Of a stretch of DNA of 64,000 nt, positions 10,836-22,117 are shown piece after piece. The notes beneath the pieces were generated by a model. It ran no database searches. It worked only from the letters and a program-made list of their open reading frames with translations, and was not told where the DNA came from. Every line of letters starts with the position of its first letter. The first letter of the stretch is position 1. The position numbers and the translations under genes were made by a program. Origin of the DNA: Plasmopara viticola (taxonomy: Eukaryota; Oomycota; Peronosporomycetes; Peronosporales; Peronosporaceae); the NCBI GenBank assembly GCA_001695595.3, contig MBPM02000010.1, positions 992,001-1,056,000 of the forward strand. The letters run 5' to 3'.

Positions 10836-11049
10836 CCCGCAAGGCCTTTAGAGACCGCAAAGTAGTATACCACTAGAAGTATTAACACAAGTACTTGATT
10901 CAAACAGTCGCTAAAGTACAATGGTTGAGCTCGCATACAAGAATTGACCTAACTTGAACATGCAACGTGCACAATACTGAGTAGACAACCAATCGTTCCT
11001 TTGCAACGACTTACATATTTCGAAGCGCAGGTGTCACGCGCAGATATCC

Positions 11050-11345
11050 TGCATTTAACTCGTTCATCACCTTGTTTTGTTCTCAACAAAAGCTGCATAG
11101 ACGTCTGCTGTAGTGTCTAGAAGTATACCAAAGTAGGTTAAAACTATAGATCGAGGACGGCAGGCATACAAACTTTCAGTCGCATAGGGAGCCGAAGGAT
11201 CATCCAGAATAAGCACTGAAATTCCGTTGTTTTCATAACGGTTCTTTTGGTGCAGTGGTTTAAATACATCTGCTCCAAGTCGGTATCGAATCCCACCGTG
11301 GACGAAAGCTGACAGGTGATGCTATTTGGGGGGATCACAATGGGG
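11050..11345 (-). pseudogene. Macro-domain tail plus family Q fragment
   Basis: Minus strand: the Q segment (SVLILDDPSAPY, ESLYACRPR, VLTYFGILLDT) runs directly into ADVYAAFVENKTR, the end of the macro domain. In the 62 kb copy the residues before ADVYAAF are WTATLVIVCHN instead, so Q either replaced or was inserted between these parts. Decayed, with stops after the tail. Confidence 0.4.
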
Positions 11346-11801
11346 AGTCGAAAAGTTGATAGCTTGCGATAATTGCCGAAGGCACTGTCGTGAGGGAGTC
11401 GTTACAACACCTAGTCATAAGACTTCGGTATGCGAAGCCCCTACTAAGGGTAGACAACACCTTGGCGCAGCCCAATGCAAATTGGGAGAGACGGTAATAC
11501 TGGGTAACGGAAAGCTGCAAGGATCGCTAACTTGACAGTAGTCCCACCGAATCGGTATGTAACATGTGACGTAGATCGGGTTAATCCGTGACCTCAAACA
11601 GGCGCAATTAGCATATCGGCTACGACTAATTCCAGGAGTAAAAAACCCTTAAAAGACGAAAGGCCAAAAATGCCAAATTGTTCAAAAGGTGCTAAGGCCG
11701 GATTAACGAAAGGCCGAAAAAAGCAAGCTTTTTTGTGTTGAGCCCCTTTTTTCTTTGCAAAGGAGCTAAGAGGGTCATCTTCCAGCTAGAATAGGGCCCA
11801 A
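11345..11801 (+). repeat. 450-bp interspersed repeat, copy 1
   Basis: Starts at GAGTCGAAAAGTTGATAG and ends near AGCTAGAATAGG. A direct copy at 32,099-32,541 has the same flanks and is part of the 20-kb duplication. A third at 22,118-22,584 has different flanks and interrupts a family T gene, so this unit has moved. No terminal inverted repeats or open gene. The end contains AAGGCCG repeats and a CTTTTTT/AAAAAAG pair that could form a hairpin. Class unknown. Confidence 0.65.
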
Positions 11802-12816
11802 TCGATAACAAGTGTTGCCGTCCACTCCGCAGAGCGCATGCTGCGCTAGATTGCACACACTGCATGCCTCGCTGCCGTGGCCGTGGGCAAGCCCATTTGC
11901 CTGTGGAAAGGATGCCATAGCGACACAATTAAGACTTCCTGCTTGTACGCACTGTAGGACGGTCCTATACGTCTGTGAGAATCCGTTGGGACACACAGTG
12001 AATAAGACGGTCCACACCTGCATCAAAATCAGGAGTTGCACGAGCCTTCCCCATATATAGTTAAACATCTAAGGTTGACACAAAATCCCGCAGTCCTTGT
12101 TCAGCACGTCGAAAACGGCCGATGCTGTACCAGCGTGCGGGTCTTTTACGAACGAAGCAATTGAAGATGCTAGTCCATGAATTTTTGATTGCCAACAGCC
12201 TAAATCGTTCCCAGATCTCCACGAACAATCTGCACGCGAGCACGAAAGTGCACCAATTGCTCTGCAGAGCGCAAAAAGCTCTTTGTGTTTAAACATGCTG
12301 CCTCGTGTACCAGTTGACTCGATCCTGCATCGATCCATTGGACTGAAGCCACCTCAACCGGTTCAGCAATAGCGTCCGTGCTATTTTGTGACGACTGCTT
12401 TGCTCTGTTTGCTGCTCTGGGTCGAGGGCTTCATTCCATGTCCGGGTCCAAGTTCCGCTTCTCATCATCTTTCTCTTCCTCCTCTCCCTCTTCATCTTGT
12501 TCCTCCTGTTTCTCCTCTCCAGTCTCTTCCTCTTCTTCAACAACATGAAACTGATAAACGGGTGGCAAATTCTTCCAAGGTTTATCCAAAGCATTTCCTT
12601 CCACAATTTATCTTCCCTCAACACACTTCGCCACGAACCTTCAGCTAATAGCACCTCAAGAAGGGGCAGATCGAGCAGTAGGGACAGCCTTTGCAACAGC
12701 GTCTCTATGTTAAACACACGGATGCATGCTTTACGACAAGAGACTTCCTTTGAATTACGCGGACGCTTGGTCATTAGCGTATCGCAGGGCGTTAAGCTGG
12801 CGTGATTATACATCAC
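11802..12816 (-). pseudogene. Macro-domain protein with F-box-like N-terminal region, family M copy 1
   Basis: Read 12,816 to 11,802. The N-terminal part contains LLLDLPLLEVLLAEGSW and RSVLREDKLWKEM, which has an F-box-like look (weak). An acidic, Glu/Asp-rich stretch near 12.5 kb follows, then VQIVRGDLGTI (first strand of a macro domain), GKARATPDFDAGVDRLIHCV and, after further frameshifts, the NCVAMAS region. Macro domains bind ADP-ribose or remove it from proteins. The copy is broken by several frameshifts, and its end is cut off by the 450-bp repeat. Confidence 0.5.
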
Positions 12817-12895
12817 ATTCTCATCGCAAGGTGTCGCATGTCTTGTTCAAGTGAGGAGATAGCTTGTTAAAAAACCGACGTGATTGGTTAGAAAG

Positions 12896-12908
12896 AAGAG
12901 AATGAAAT
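12896..12908. repeat. Target-site duplication, left
   Basis: The 13-base sequence AAGAGAATGAAAT is found here and again at 13,229-13,241, flanking the SINE-like repeat exactly. Confidence 0.7.
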
Positions 12909-13228
12909 GTAATGTAATTTATTACGTTACCGCGTTGCCAAGTTATGCACGTGCTAGGCTCAGTCTGGCTAGTCCACGGCATAGAGTGGTGTCCGCATAC
13001 GTCGGGTCTCGTTCGGCGGGCAGTGCATCCAGCACCGAAGACGTGAGGGTCTTCCATTTTATTTAGATCTGACTTGGTAAGAGCCCAGGTGGCCTGGTGC
13101 TGGACACCGTCGCGTCGAGAGTGAGACTCGTTAGAGACCTGCAGATGCCCGAGAGCACCTGCCCGAAGCGCGCGAGCATTTAGCCCCCGTGCTTGGAAGC
13201 AGGGCGTCACCCCAACCTTTTCCGAGCT
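12909..13228 (-). mobile_element. SINE-like GC-rich 320-bp repeat, copy 1
   Basis: A GC-rich unit in AT-rich surroundings, flanked by a 13-base direct repeat. Read on the minus strand it begins CGGAAAAGGTTGGGGTGACG and ends in TACGTAATA/TTACAT repeats. The copy at 51,984-52,313 ends in repeated TACAA units, a typical SINE or LINE tail. No reverse transcriptase is present. Clear A and B boxes were not found, so it could instead be a truncated LINE end or a solo LTR. The copy at 33,636-33,955 shares its flanks through the 20-kb duplication. Confidence 0.65.
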
Positions 13229-13241
13229 AAGAGAATGAAAT
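13229..13241. repeat. Target-site duplication, right
   Basis: Identical to 12,896-12,908. Confidence 0.7.
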
Positions 13242-13442
13242 ACAGCGTAAAAAGTAGTCTTTGCACTAAATGACTCCAACTAGCCATCACTGTGACCCCC
13301 ATCTTAACATCGTCACTTTCTAACTCATCAATGTATTGTGGATTTTTTTTATCGTCACTATGCCGGGATCTCATTCACACCGCCAGCTGGGCATTCTTAG
13401 CGTCCATCACATATTTTAACGTCAGCGGTAGTCCAGGGGGCA

Positions 13443-13807
13443 CTGTTGATTCGGTGACACCGGCAGTGGAGGTTGGGATATCTCAATCTTGGGCAAGTCT
13501 GACAGATGCTGCCAGATGGTGGTTCGGTTATGCTAGGATCCAGTATGTGTTGCTACTGAAAACCAGTGTTCGTGGCAATCAGATTTGATATACTCGCTAT
13601 GACAGTACGACCTGTCCGACTTCAACACTAAGACCAAAAGCGAGCGGAACGTTTCGATACAACACTGATGGCGCCACTGTCAATGTCACCTTCGACATGC
13701 ACCGAATCTTGTCAATCCCTGCGAACCAAGGTGTACCAACTGGTGTAAATGCAACTGCCGTCGTCGATCGACGTACCGTGATTAATCGAGTGATCGGTAC
13801 CATTTGA
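13443..13807 (+). pseudogene. Family N 3' half, truncated, copy 2
   Basis: Starts abruptly at the VEVGISQSW region of the nuclease-like domain and runs to the normal C-terminus. There is an in-frame TGA after RGNQI at 13,586. The 5' half, with the KEAD motif, is absent. The copy at 34,170-34,533 is nearly identical and has the same truncation and stop, so both defects predate the 20-kb duplication. Confidence 0.7.
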
Positions 13808-14560
13808 TAGTAGATGCGTCGTGATCTTTATCTCTATAATTTACTGAGCTACCCATTGAATGACTGCATCGCTTTTAACGACCTTGGCATACGAATAATT
13901 GCCTCTGAGCAAAGCCATCATGTACTATCTACTTAGTTGTGTCACAAGAAGTGAGTCACACCGTGCAATCCATTACTTGCGATACTATTGTTGCTGAAAT
14001 CCGCTGCGCGGAAAGTGATGTCGGATATCACCATCGAACTTCCTATTTCAATTACCATCCCTAGTACTCCACTATTAGTAATATTATAGTGTAAAAATAA
14101 TAAAGTGTCCTTTCGGAATGATCATTAATCTCACTACTGATACCCACTCTTCTTCAGTGGCAGCATCAGATTGATGTGTCACTAGAAGTTCGTCAATGAA
14201 TAACTGGTAGTGACACCCAGATTGTTCCATTCAATGACAATAGACGGGAGTAACCGACGCTATCGAAATCATTCGGCGATGATGTACTATAACGTACTCA
14301 GGGCAAACGTATTACTGGTCGATCGAATCCACAAGTCGAATATCGAAAAGGGATGAATGGATAACGATAACAATGAGGATAAGTGCGCATGTATGACTTT
14401 AACGGTCACATAGTAGCTCCATCTGCTTGGTTGTGCAATGTCTGACCGCTGCTTTCCGTTAGGCGCAATGACTCACTCGCGTGCTTGTATCAATTTCCAC
14501 AAACGCTACCACCATGTAATTACCCTAATCTGACGTCTGTTTCCCCTTCAAGCTGGCAAT
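13808..14560. repeat. Intergenic repeat region with motif and decayed Y
   Basis: No intact gene. A diverged copy of the GTCAC motif lies at about 14,175-14,250 with an extra insertion. A strongly decayed minus-strand family Y relic spans roughly 14,330-14,540. Confidence 0.35.
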
Positions 14561-14561
14561 C

Positions 14562-14957
14562 GAAACGCTAAATATTAAACAGCCACGGTCAACGTGTCCG
14601 GCACTTCAACCTGACATTTTTATTAATGAATTACGTGTAGTCGTTACGGTCCACCAATTTGCAAGTAGTGGCAGCACTCTCCCTTTTTAACAAAATTAAC
14701 GCCATGTTAGTAAATGTAGATTTTGTACCATTAAAAAGGCGATCGTTTTTTGTCTAGATGGAGCTGTAGCAATGCCAAGCGCCTGCAATGATCTTGAAAA
14801 TGGCTGCAGATCCCGTGAGGTCGTCCTTAAGGCCTATGACCAAAATTGCCGTGATCTGTCAAGTGACAAGATCGCAATGTCACTTTTGACTATTATAACA
14901 CGGTTTGTATACGCAAAAAATGGGTGCTGTTTAAAAAGGTCTGTAGTACATATCTAG
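14562..14957 (+). pseudogene. Family Z relative, copy 2
   Basis: Nucleotide-level relative of 10,554-10,835. An open piece of 61 codons begins at 14,772. The better-kept residues, in a shifted frame, correspond to the AMILK...ADPVR region. Equivalent copies lie at 35,262-35,654 and, inverted, at 51,118-51,300. Confidence 0.3.
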
Positions 14958-15234
14958 ACAGCAGCCCTATTTTTGCGAGGGTTAGTTCATCAATACTTTA
15001 CTAAATCGTTGCATTACCCGATCGGGCTTTACTTTCAAATAAAAAGGATCGCATTACCAAAAGCATTTAAGATATTAAATTCATTGTGTTTGGACTACAT
15101 ACTAGCATAGATATGTACTTTCATCGCTGCCTCTAAGCGTGTCCAAGAATACTGTGGATGCTCTTATGTGCGAAACATGTGGCCGCTAGCGTATGAATGT
15201 TTTTCAATTCATTGTCATTCATACGCTTACGCTA

Positions 15235-15530
15235 AAAGGCTGAAAATCATTCCTGCAATTTTCTTTATTAACTTTTGTCGGCATATCTCGTTCTCCAAGA
15301 TCGATAGTGTCATCGTGTTCATGAATGCAATCGGTATCACTTCGAATAAAAGTCGATTGAGTATAATTCGTCACGATCCCAAACACGACCGGTCACTGCT
15401 CCACCTCCGATAGCACCTTATATCCCAGAACTTTTCAAGCCATTTCTTGCTTTATGTTTTTCTTCTTGGCCTCAACAACACCAACACGCTTAAATCCACG
15501 ACTAATGACAAATCTCTCACCAAAAAGTTC
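15235..15530 (-). pseudogene. Crinkler-type C-terminal domain relic, copy A
   Basis: Minus strand: FVISRGFKR, then KKKNIKQEMA, LGYKVLSEVE, VVFGIVTNYTQ and an Asp-rich end. This matches the C-terminal part of the CRN relic at 50.6-50.9 kb. In this copy it joins directly to the sequence that precedes the CRN N-terminus at 49.82 kb; about 770 bp with the N-terminal domain are missing. Several stops. Confidence 0.55.
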
Positions 15531-16501
15531 GAGACTTAAAGGAGCAACGAACAAAAAGAGACAGCCAATTTGATACCGTCCTCAAATCAATGATTCGGTT
15601 GACGTCATTTGTATAACCTTCGACTCAGATAGCGTTTTTTGACACCGAAACCTCCTGACAGCATTGGAACAATATGTCACTAAAAGAGTCATCGATGTGC
15701 CATTAATAGTGGAACCGATATTGCTACATCCAATGACAATAGGCGGGAGATTTTGTCGCTAGTGAAATCACATGCACATTGCAAGTGACGATTTGTAGTA
15801 ACACAAAAAATATTGTATCAATCAGAATTACTAGGCCAAATGGCATCGAAAACCTTCAGTTCAATGATGCCGTGTCGGATTAAAAGTTTGCACAGATACG
15901 ATCCCTTTATTCATTGCGCACCATTCCTTGTCGAATTTGGAAGCGCACTTTCTAACAATTACAATATATCGTCTGACACTAAAAATAAGGATCACTCTTG
16001 AACTCTTTGTGAAAAGTTCACGATGTTCGACTACTTTGATTAAGTGTTTGTAGGCTTCCGCAATGACGGCTAAGCTTTAGTAGTCAATGCTTTAAGCAAA
16101 CCCTCTCAGACTATCACATTCAAAAGATACGTAGCGAAATTGTTAATGAAAGACTGCATCTGGTAACGTTCTTTAAAACTGCGGAGGTACGAAATGTCTT
16201 GCTTTTGCTCGAATGATACCTTAGCAACTGCAAAAAAATCGACTTTTTTAAGATGTTCTTATTATTTGTCGTCATAGTGGGCTCGACCAAAATACGAGAG
16301 GTCGTTTTGTTTGCATATAACGGTCAGACCGCGATGTAATCATCTGCAATGAATGTATTAAAACTTCCATGCATCCCCCGCATTCCTCTTTGTTCTCACG
16401 CACACTGCAAACTTCCTTTCGACTATATACAAGGATCGCTTAAATACTTTACTAATCACACAACCTCCGGATTGACTTGTAAATCTGGTCAGTCCATTTT
16501 A

Positions 16502-17655
16502 TCAACACACGTACAGCTCGCATTGTTGTTGACAATGATCAAGTTCACAAAGTGAGAAAGCGTGCAATAGCTTGTCATCAATAGATTTCCCATGGATGAA
16601 AGCATGTGCTAAAAATGATGGTGGGACATCATCCCATTGATTAGCGTATTGTTTAAATGTATATAAACGGGGCTTCCATCGGTCATATACCTTCGGAGCC
16701 TTAAATGACTCGTGTTCGATTGTATCTTTGCACCAATAAATCATAGCTATCTCGTCTACTTTGTCTCGGGTTGATGCATCGTTTGTATAATTTGAACTCA
16801 GTTCGTATCGACAGAAAAACGAATTGCCTATTAGAATGATGTTACGATCAACGTCATCGCCAACAAAGCTGCCTTTTTAACGAATGTACATATCTAAATC
16901 GCTTAAAGCTAGCGAATACACTCTGGCCATGTACGCTTAAATTCCGAGGTGGGGCCATTAGTTTTGGTTACACAATCTTCCAAACAATTCTCTTCAAGTA
17001 TTGTGTAAACAGCAGTGAACTACTCATGCTCGAAGTCCATTTCAAATTAATTTATACAAACAATTTTCTGTATTCGCAAAAGGCAATTGTCGGTAAATCC
17101 TAGATTGTCTAGATTAATGTTGTTCTGTTTTTAAGAGGCAAGGTGGATTTATTCCTCGCATTTCATTTTTTGTACCTTCCAAGATCTTGCCTGCTAGCAA
17201 TCTACTTCGTCTTGGTTTCAACGAGTCCGAAAACAGCTCGTATCTCTCGTAATGACTCCTGAAATCTTCGGTGAATACCTTTATGTCAAACTTTGCCAAA
17301 TCGGATTTCAATCACACGCATATGTTGTCAACATCAGGTAAATCATAATCCGAGGCTAAGAATTAGCGCGATTTTAAGGGAAGAACACACTATTTTCTTC
17401 ATCAATCGAATCATTTACTTTTAAATTTGAAGTGTGATCTCCCTCCTTAGATACAGTGACTTCTGCGATCACCTGTCGAACATCCAGCATTAAATTTCTT
17501 GGCTTGTTTCATTTTCATTGTAGAGGCGTCGACTGGCTCAAACACAGATGACACAGGCAGAACGACCTCAATGACAACTAAGGTATTGACTTGTGATGGC
17601 ACTTCTGCTTCTCTTCACAATAATAGTCGGATGATTGCCGCATCGTCTTTGGTTG
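16502..17655 (-). pseudogene. Families V and W joined, copy 1
   Basis: Read from 17,655 down. A V-like start (17.4-17.65 kb, frame broken) is followed by KSDLAKFDIKVF and LKPRRSRLLAGKILEG (17.1-17.3 kb), then a decayed stretch, then KVYDRWKPRLYTFKQYANQW, AHAFIHGKSIDDKLLHAF and LCELDHCQQQCELYVC (16.5-16.75 kb). The same series is collinear at 38.36-37.15 kb (minus) and 47.69-48.98 kb (plus), which implies one ancestral gene of about 430 codons. Not recognised. Confidence 0.4.
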
Positions 17656-17751
17656 CGGACTAGCTTACACTGCTTCTCATTCGATTTAGTTAACGAACAC
17701 ATTGTACAGGACTAGATTGGTATATTTCTTTATTCTAAAAATAGTTACCGA

Positions 17752-18022
17752 GGGTGGCTTGATGACCGCGAAAAGATCTGCCAACCCGAACAAGGAGGCC
17801 AATGCGACAATTGGACAGATGGGATCTTCGCCCAACCAAACACCGGCACCAGCACCTCGTACCCATGCAGATTGGGTGACATTGGCAGTGGGGGTCGGGA
17901 GATCTCAATCTTGGGCAAGTCTAAAAGATGTTGTCAGAATATGGTGCGATTATGCTGGGATCCGGTATGCGTTGCTATATAAAAACAGTGCCCCTCGCAC
18001 TCAAATCCAACATGCTCTCTAA
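17752..18022 (+). pseudogene. Family N middle fragment, divergent subfamily, copy 3
   Basis: Encodes SANPNKEANATIGQMG, ADWVTLAVGVGRSQSWASL and AGIRYALLYKNSAP, then stops after QIQHAL. The key Glu of VEVG is Gly here. Both ends are missing. The 38.46-38.73 kb and 47.27-47.59 kb (inverted) copies belong to the same subfamily. Confidence 0.6.
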
Positions 18023-18111
18023 TTCGTTTGATATCACATTTGTGGAACAGACCCCAAATCTGACTCGCCCCCAGTAGCTCGAGCACAGCGTAATCACCTT
18101 GAGCTGTTTAC

Positions 18112-18318
18112 GAGGTGCTCGAGCTACTGAGGAAAGCTCAAATTGCGAATGAGCGTTTGTGGGAAATAAGTACACCGGACATCAAGAACGCAAGTGAATC
18201 GTTGCGATTTACGGAAAGTAGCGGTCATACATGACGCAAACAAGCAGACGAAGCCACTGCGTGGCTTAATGAAGCGTGCAAGCATACTTATCCTCAGCGT
18301 TATCGTGACGTCGCTTAA
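18112..18318 (+). pseudogene. Family Y fragment, copy 4
   Basis: Same 68-codon frame as at 87-293 and ending at the same codon, but with an internal TGA where the other copies read TLRKQ or TWRKP. It follows the family N fragment and a CTCGCCCC...AGTAGCTCGAG block shared by all Y copies. Confidence 0.4.
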
Positions 18319-18774
18319 AAAGCCTTTTCAGATCTTCGACTTGTGGACTTGATCGACCTTGCTCTAGTACTATGTATCCAAAAGACTTCACCAGCCTCAG
18401 TATCTTTCGTCTCGGGTCGTACGGTGTTACTATCAATGACGCAGGATGACTCATCTCGCGACACACTGTTTTGATGTTTTGAAGAAGGTATCAATAGTGG
18501 AGTATAAATTCGATCTATACTAATGACACGATTACACCTCTTCGATATATACTTCAAAGCAAAAATAATAGAGTACTAGGTGTGGTGGTCTAATAGACAA
18601 TTTAAAGTTTTAGATCCGCTTTTCCTGTGAAGCAATCCAACGTAGCTCATATATCACACCAGTGCAACGCACGTCGTGTCACATTCGTTGTAAATAAATA
18701 TTCAGCATTACTAGCCTGTAGGTATGAAAGTACTGCATAACTGACAGCACCGATGGATAAACACTAGCATTACT

Positions 18775-19226
18775 AGCCTGTAGGTACGCATTAACTATAT
18801 CACTGACGGCGCCGATGTCAAGCGGGTGCCGGGTCATATCACCTCTCTCATCAATCTGAATGCATAGCTCGGGATCAATAAAAAAAACGCATTATTTTCT
18901 TCCTCACTCGAATTCTTTACTTCTAAATAAGAAGTTTGATCCCCATTATATACAGTGGCATCTGTGATCACCGGGTCAGCATTCGGCTTTATAGTTCCGA
19001 CTACTATTACTTGTATATTTGAGGCCTCGACTGGCTCGATCACTGATAGAACTGGCATATCGACCTCGATGACGACTAGGGTACCGACTTGTGACCATCT
19101 ATAAAACTCTCCACAAAAATAGTCGGATGCTTGCCGCATCGTTACTTGATGAGAGCAGGTTCCCGTTTGATTTAATGAATGGAAACATTGTGTATGACTA
19201 TCTGTATATATCTTCTTTCTATACAT
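18775..19226 (-). pseudogene. Family V, copy 3
   Basis: The longest open V copy: 130 codons with CFHSLNQTGTCSHQVTMRQ, SQVGTLVVIEVDMPVLSVIE, DPVITDATVYNGDQTSYLEV and an EEENNAFF stretch. It may start at the Met at 19,226, but paralogues differ in frame nearby, so no start is trusted. Confidence 0.4.
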
Positions 19227-19284
19227 GTTCGCTCAAAAATATGATTTTCTTACCACATTTCTGTATTTAAAAAAAAACATTTAT

Positions 19285-20450
19285 CTACTGAGCTTCGGAC
19301 CCGTCAGTATGATCTTGACATTTGTAGCGAGTAGACGGCTAACCAAATGTATGTCTCCCACCGCAACCTCGAATATACTTTTGATTAAGCTTGACTTTGA
19401 GTTCTTCTTTTCGATCTTGCACCTGATGTGTTTCTAGTTACTTTTGCTTCATACCTTACTGCACTGTATTGTCTCTTTTGCCCAAGGAATTTCGCTTCAC
19501 TCGCTTCGTAATACCGTTTCTCCTTTCAGCGATTTTAGTCCGTATTCCTTATAAGACAGTTTCGTAATCTCAAATGTACTCTGAAGATTGACAGCAGTGT
19601 TTCTGAGTCTGAAATCCAAAGTTGTTACTAGGTAAACAAGTGGTTTTGGGCGACCTCGTCGCTCTTATTAATCGAAGTGATATTAAATTATTCAATTCCG
19701 TGTTCTTGAAACTGAGTCACTTCGTGTTAGAGCTTTAATACATTTCAGATCTTTGGCTCAGCTCATCCAATGTGCTCCCAATGGATTTTTTTTACTCTCA
19801 TCCTGAGATCATGCCGGATACCACATTTGTTGTATTGTATAAATACATACAAAACTTTAAACTTCCCAATCAATAAAATCGACCCTTGATACGACGACAA
19901 GTCATATAAGGTGCCAGCTTTGCGCCACTCACAATTTCGCCCCAGCACACGTAGTGGGGTTGCTTCAGGTCCGCTTGCTGTAGCAATACTAATTAGATAT
20001 TTTCTTGTAGTCGGGCGCCAGATATTTCACGAGTAATAACCAAATACTCTCGAGGCAGATTTGTTTCAATCCCACAACGATTTCCAGAAATCAAAGCAAC
20101 TGAGTATCAATTGATGCGTTTGCAATGTTTCTCCGTGCGGCGTGTGCAAAGTCGCATTAATGGCTGATTCGTAAGCCTTTACTAGCTCTTTGTAGTTCTA
20201 ACGTTAAAGATAATGCGCGTTGTCTGTGTATGACTGCGCGTGTGATAAATGGATACGCTAGCCATGTACAACCTTGACAGCTTGCAAATGATCTAATCCG
20301 AATACTTTGTACGTCTAAATTGACAAATTTGTGGTATAATTTACAGAGCAAGAAACAAAAAATGTCAAAGGTTAGTAAAATTAAATCACTCAGATGAGGT
20401 TACATTTATAATTATTGTGATGCTGATATTATAAGGAAGCATAATGTTTG
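19285..20450. other. Unassigned stretch present in both tandem units
   Basis: No gene recognised. It is kept nearly unchanged at 39,990-41,160, but absent from the left arm, whose match to this unit ends near 1,217/19,285. It contains only short open pieces on both strands. Confidence 0.3.
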
Positions 20451-20454
20451 TCGG

Positions 20455-21020
20455 AGGCAAACCTGTTCACCCGGCAACTGATCAAGCTCTACAAGGTCGA
20501 TGTTGCGGAATAGTAATGACTCTATAGCGAGTACATCGTCAACATCCAATATCAAAAATTGACGACGACGATTCGCTTCTAAAGACATTCAAAGCGAAAA
20601 CCTCGGGTATTGTTGCGCTTCTGCTGGGGCGTCTTTACGAGCAAAAAGAGTCGGATCATAACATTAAATGCAATGGGCAAAACGGTCAAGCACAAATTAC
20701 ATGATGCGTTCAATACAAAACAATTTGAAACGGACTAGGTAAGCAAAACGCGTCCGCAAAATTACAAAACGAACTGACGCCCGAAGAAGAGAAGAAGTGC
20801 ATCAGTTTTAAAAAGTGAAATTCATCCCTGACGAAGTTGCTTAGGTACTCACCGAAAAGTGTGATAAAGTATTTCTATCTCGGTTTAACCTTGATGAGCC
20901 GAGCGACATGATGGCGCAAAGCTCGTGTTTGATTACGTCAAGCTGTAGTTAAACATGCTTATTCACTACGCCAAATGTTGATCTCACTCCCAAAGGAGGT
21001 GCTAGTTAAGTTGGACGTCA
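20455..21020 (+). pseudogene. Possible RXLR/WY-type effector C-terminal relic, copy 1
   Basis: Decayed plus-strand gene. Islands across frames: FTRQLIKLYKVDV, EYIVNIQYQKL, KTFKAKTSGIVALLLGRLYE, an ELTPEEEKK region, then VLTEKCDKVFLSRFNLDEPSD. The spacing of Leu, Tyr and Phe with LLKTFK and LGRLYE recalls the helical repeats of RXLR effectors, but no signal peptide or RXLR-dEER region was found upstream. The second copy is at 41,165-41,730. The assignment is tentative. Confidence 0.3.
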
Positions 21021-21239
21021 TTTGAATAAATATAAGAATGTTAGGCGTCTGAGGTCGCAAACATTCCAGTTTGATAGCACGATCGTGAACTTGATCAAAT
21101 GATATCTCGTATTCTTGAGTGTTATGCTTGGAAAGCGGCCTAGTATGCCACTATGACGCATTTAAATAAACAGCCAGGATAGGATCATGTAATTAAAGCA
21201 ATACCTTCAGTCAGATTTTATCAAAGCTTTTTAAGACAT

Positions 21240-22117
21240 TCAGAGCTAAGTCAGTAATGAGTTGTAGCAATTCTGCATTGGATGCTTTAGTAAACAGGAT
21301 ATTTCTCTCCCTTCAATTACAGTTCGCTTTTATTCAACAGCTTTAATTTTGACGCAATTAATTCATATCTCATTCTAACCCCAGGTATTTGCAGCTTGGC
21401 GGTATTGAAACGGTATGTGCTTTCAGCGTGATTGGCAATCTCGACATTGATGTGTTGTTTATTAGCGGATCACCTACTTATTTTTCCTTTTTGGTGACAC
21501 CACCTCTTACCGCTCTTCCTAGCAAAGTGCTCTACTTGGATTGAACTGGTTCTTTATCGACAATTACATCACTTGCATCAGCAACCTACAACGGAAGAAT
21601 TGCTAATCATAGTTCATGAATACTGATATTTTCTCAGCTGTTATCAATTGTAATTCATCTGCAATTTTTGGTTCTACTGCTAGAATTACTGCAACCAATC
21701 AAGCATATTAATCCTGGTCAAATACGTATTTAGCGCCTACCGCCGCCGGTATGTAAATTATAGATGTTTTACCGAGTTTCGAAGCTGTAACGAATCCTCC
21801 ATTTCGAATGATGAATAACAACTTTTAAAAGCTTACCATTGACTCAGGCGGTGATGTAACAGATGTAAATAACAACTATGCCTATGAATTTTACGTTAGT
21901 GGACATTCGACTACTTTTTTTAGAATTGGAGCAATTGGATATTGCCTCGCCATGCTTATGATGGGATTAGTGGAAGAACCCAATTCTTATGCATATATAC
22001 CGCAGGTCAGAATTACGTACATATATTTGAATACGTTTACTCTTATCCTGCAAAATCTGTCAATGCTGCAACTATTTAACTGTGTATTGAGATGGTTTCC
22101 ATCAATTTGTCTCAGAT
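21240..22117 (+). pseudogene. Family T fibre-like stem, cut by 450-bp repeat, copy 2
   Basis: Encodes LGGIETVCAFSVIGNLDIDV, VTPPLTALPSKVLYLD and SLSTITSLASATYN, then AIFGSTARITATNQAY and SGGDVTDVNNNYAYEFYVSG in shifting frames. Units of the form PNK-LYLD-TGTLSTITSL are characteristic of stems of viral and phage fibres (established pattern); equivalence here is inference. The copy ends at 22,117 where the 450-bp repeat begins, so the C-terminal chaperone-like part is missing. Confidence 0.4.

Noticed and set aside
12388..12805. Pro/Leu-rich plus-strand frames with a hydrophobic start
   Set aside because: Antisense to the acidic stretch of the macro-domain relic; reverse reading of Glu/Asp-rich codons gives Leu/Phe/Ser-rich frames that imitate a signal peptide.
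12821..13279. Minus-strand open frame of 152 codons in the GC-rich repeat
   Set aside because: It runs through a SINE-like repeat, its target duplication and its flank; the third copy at 52 kb has frame-changing differences. Not a gene.
15168..15413. Plus-strand open frame of 81 codons with counterparts at 35.9 and 50.7 kb
   Set aside because: The opposite strand carries the Crinkler-type C-terminal motifs; this frame is its shadow and is open only by chance.
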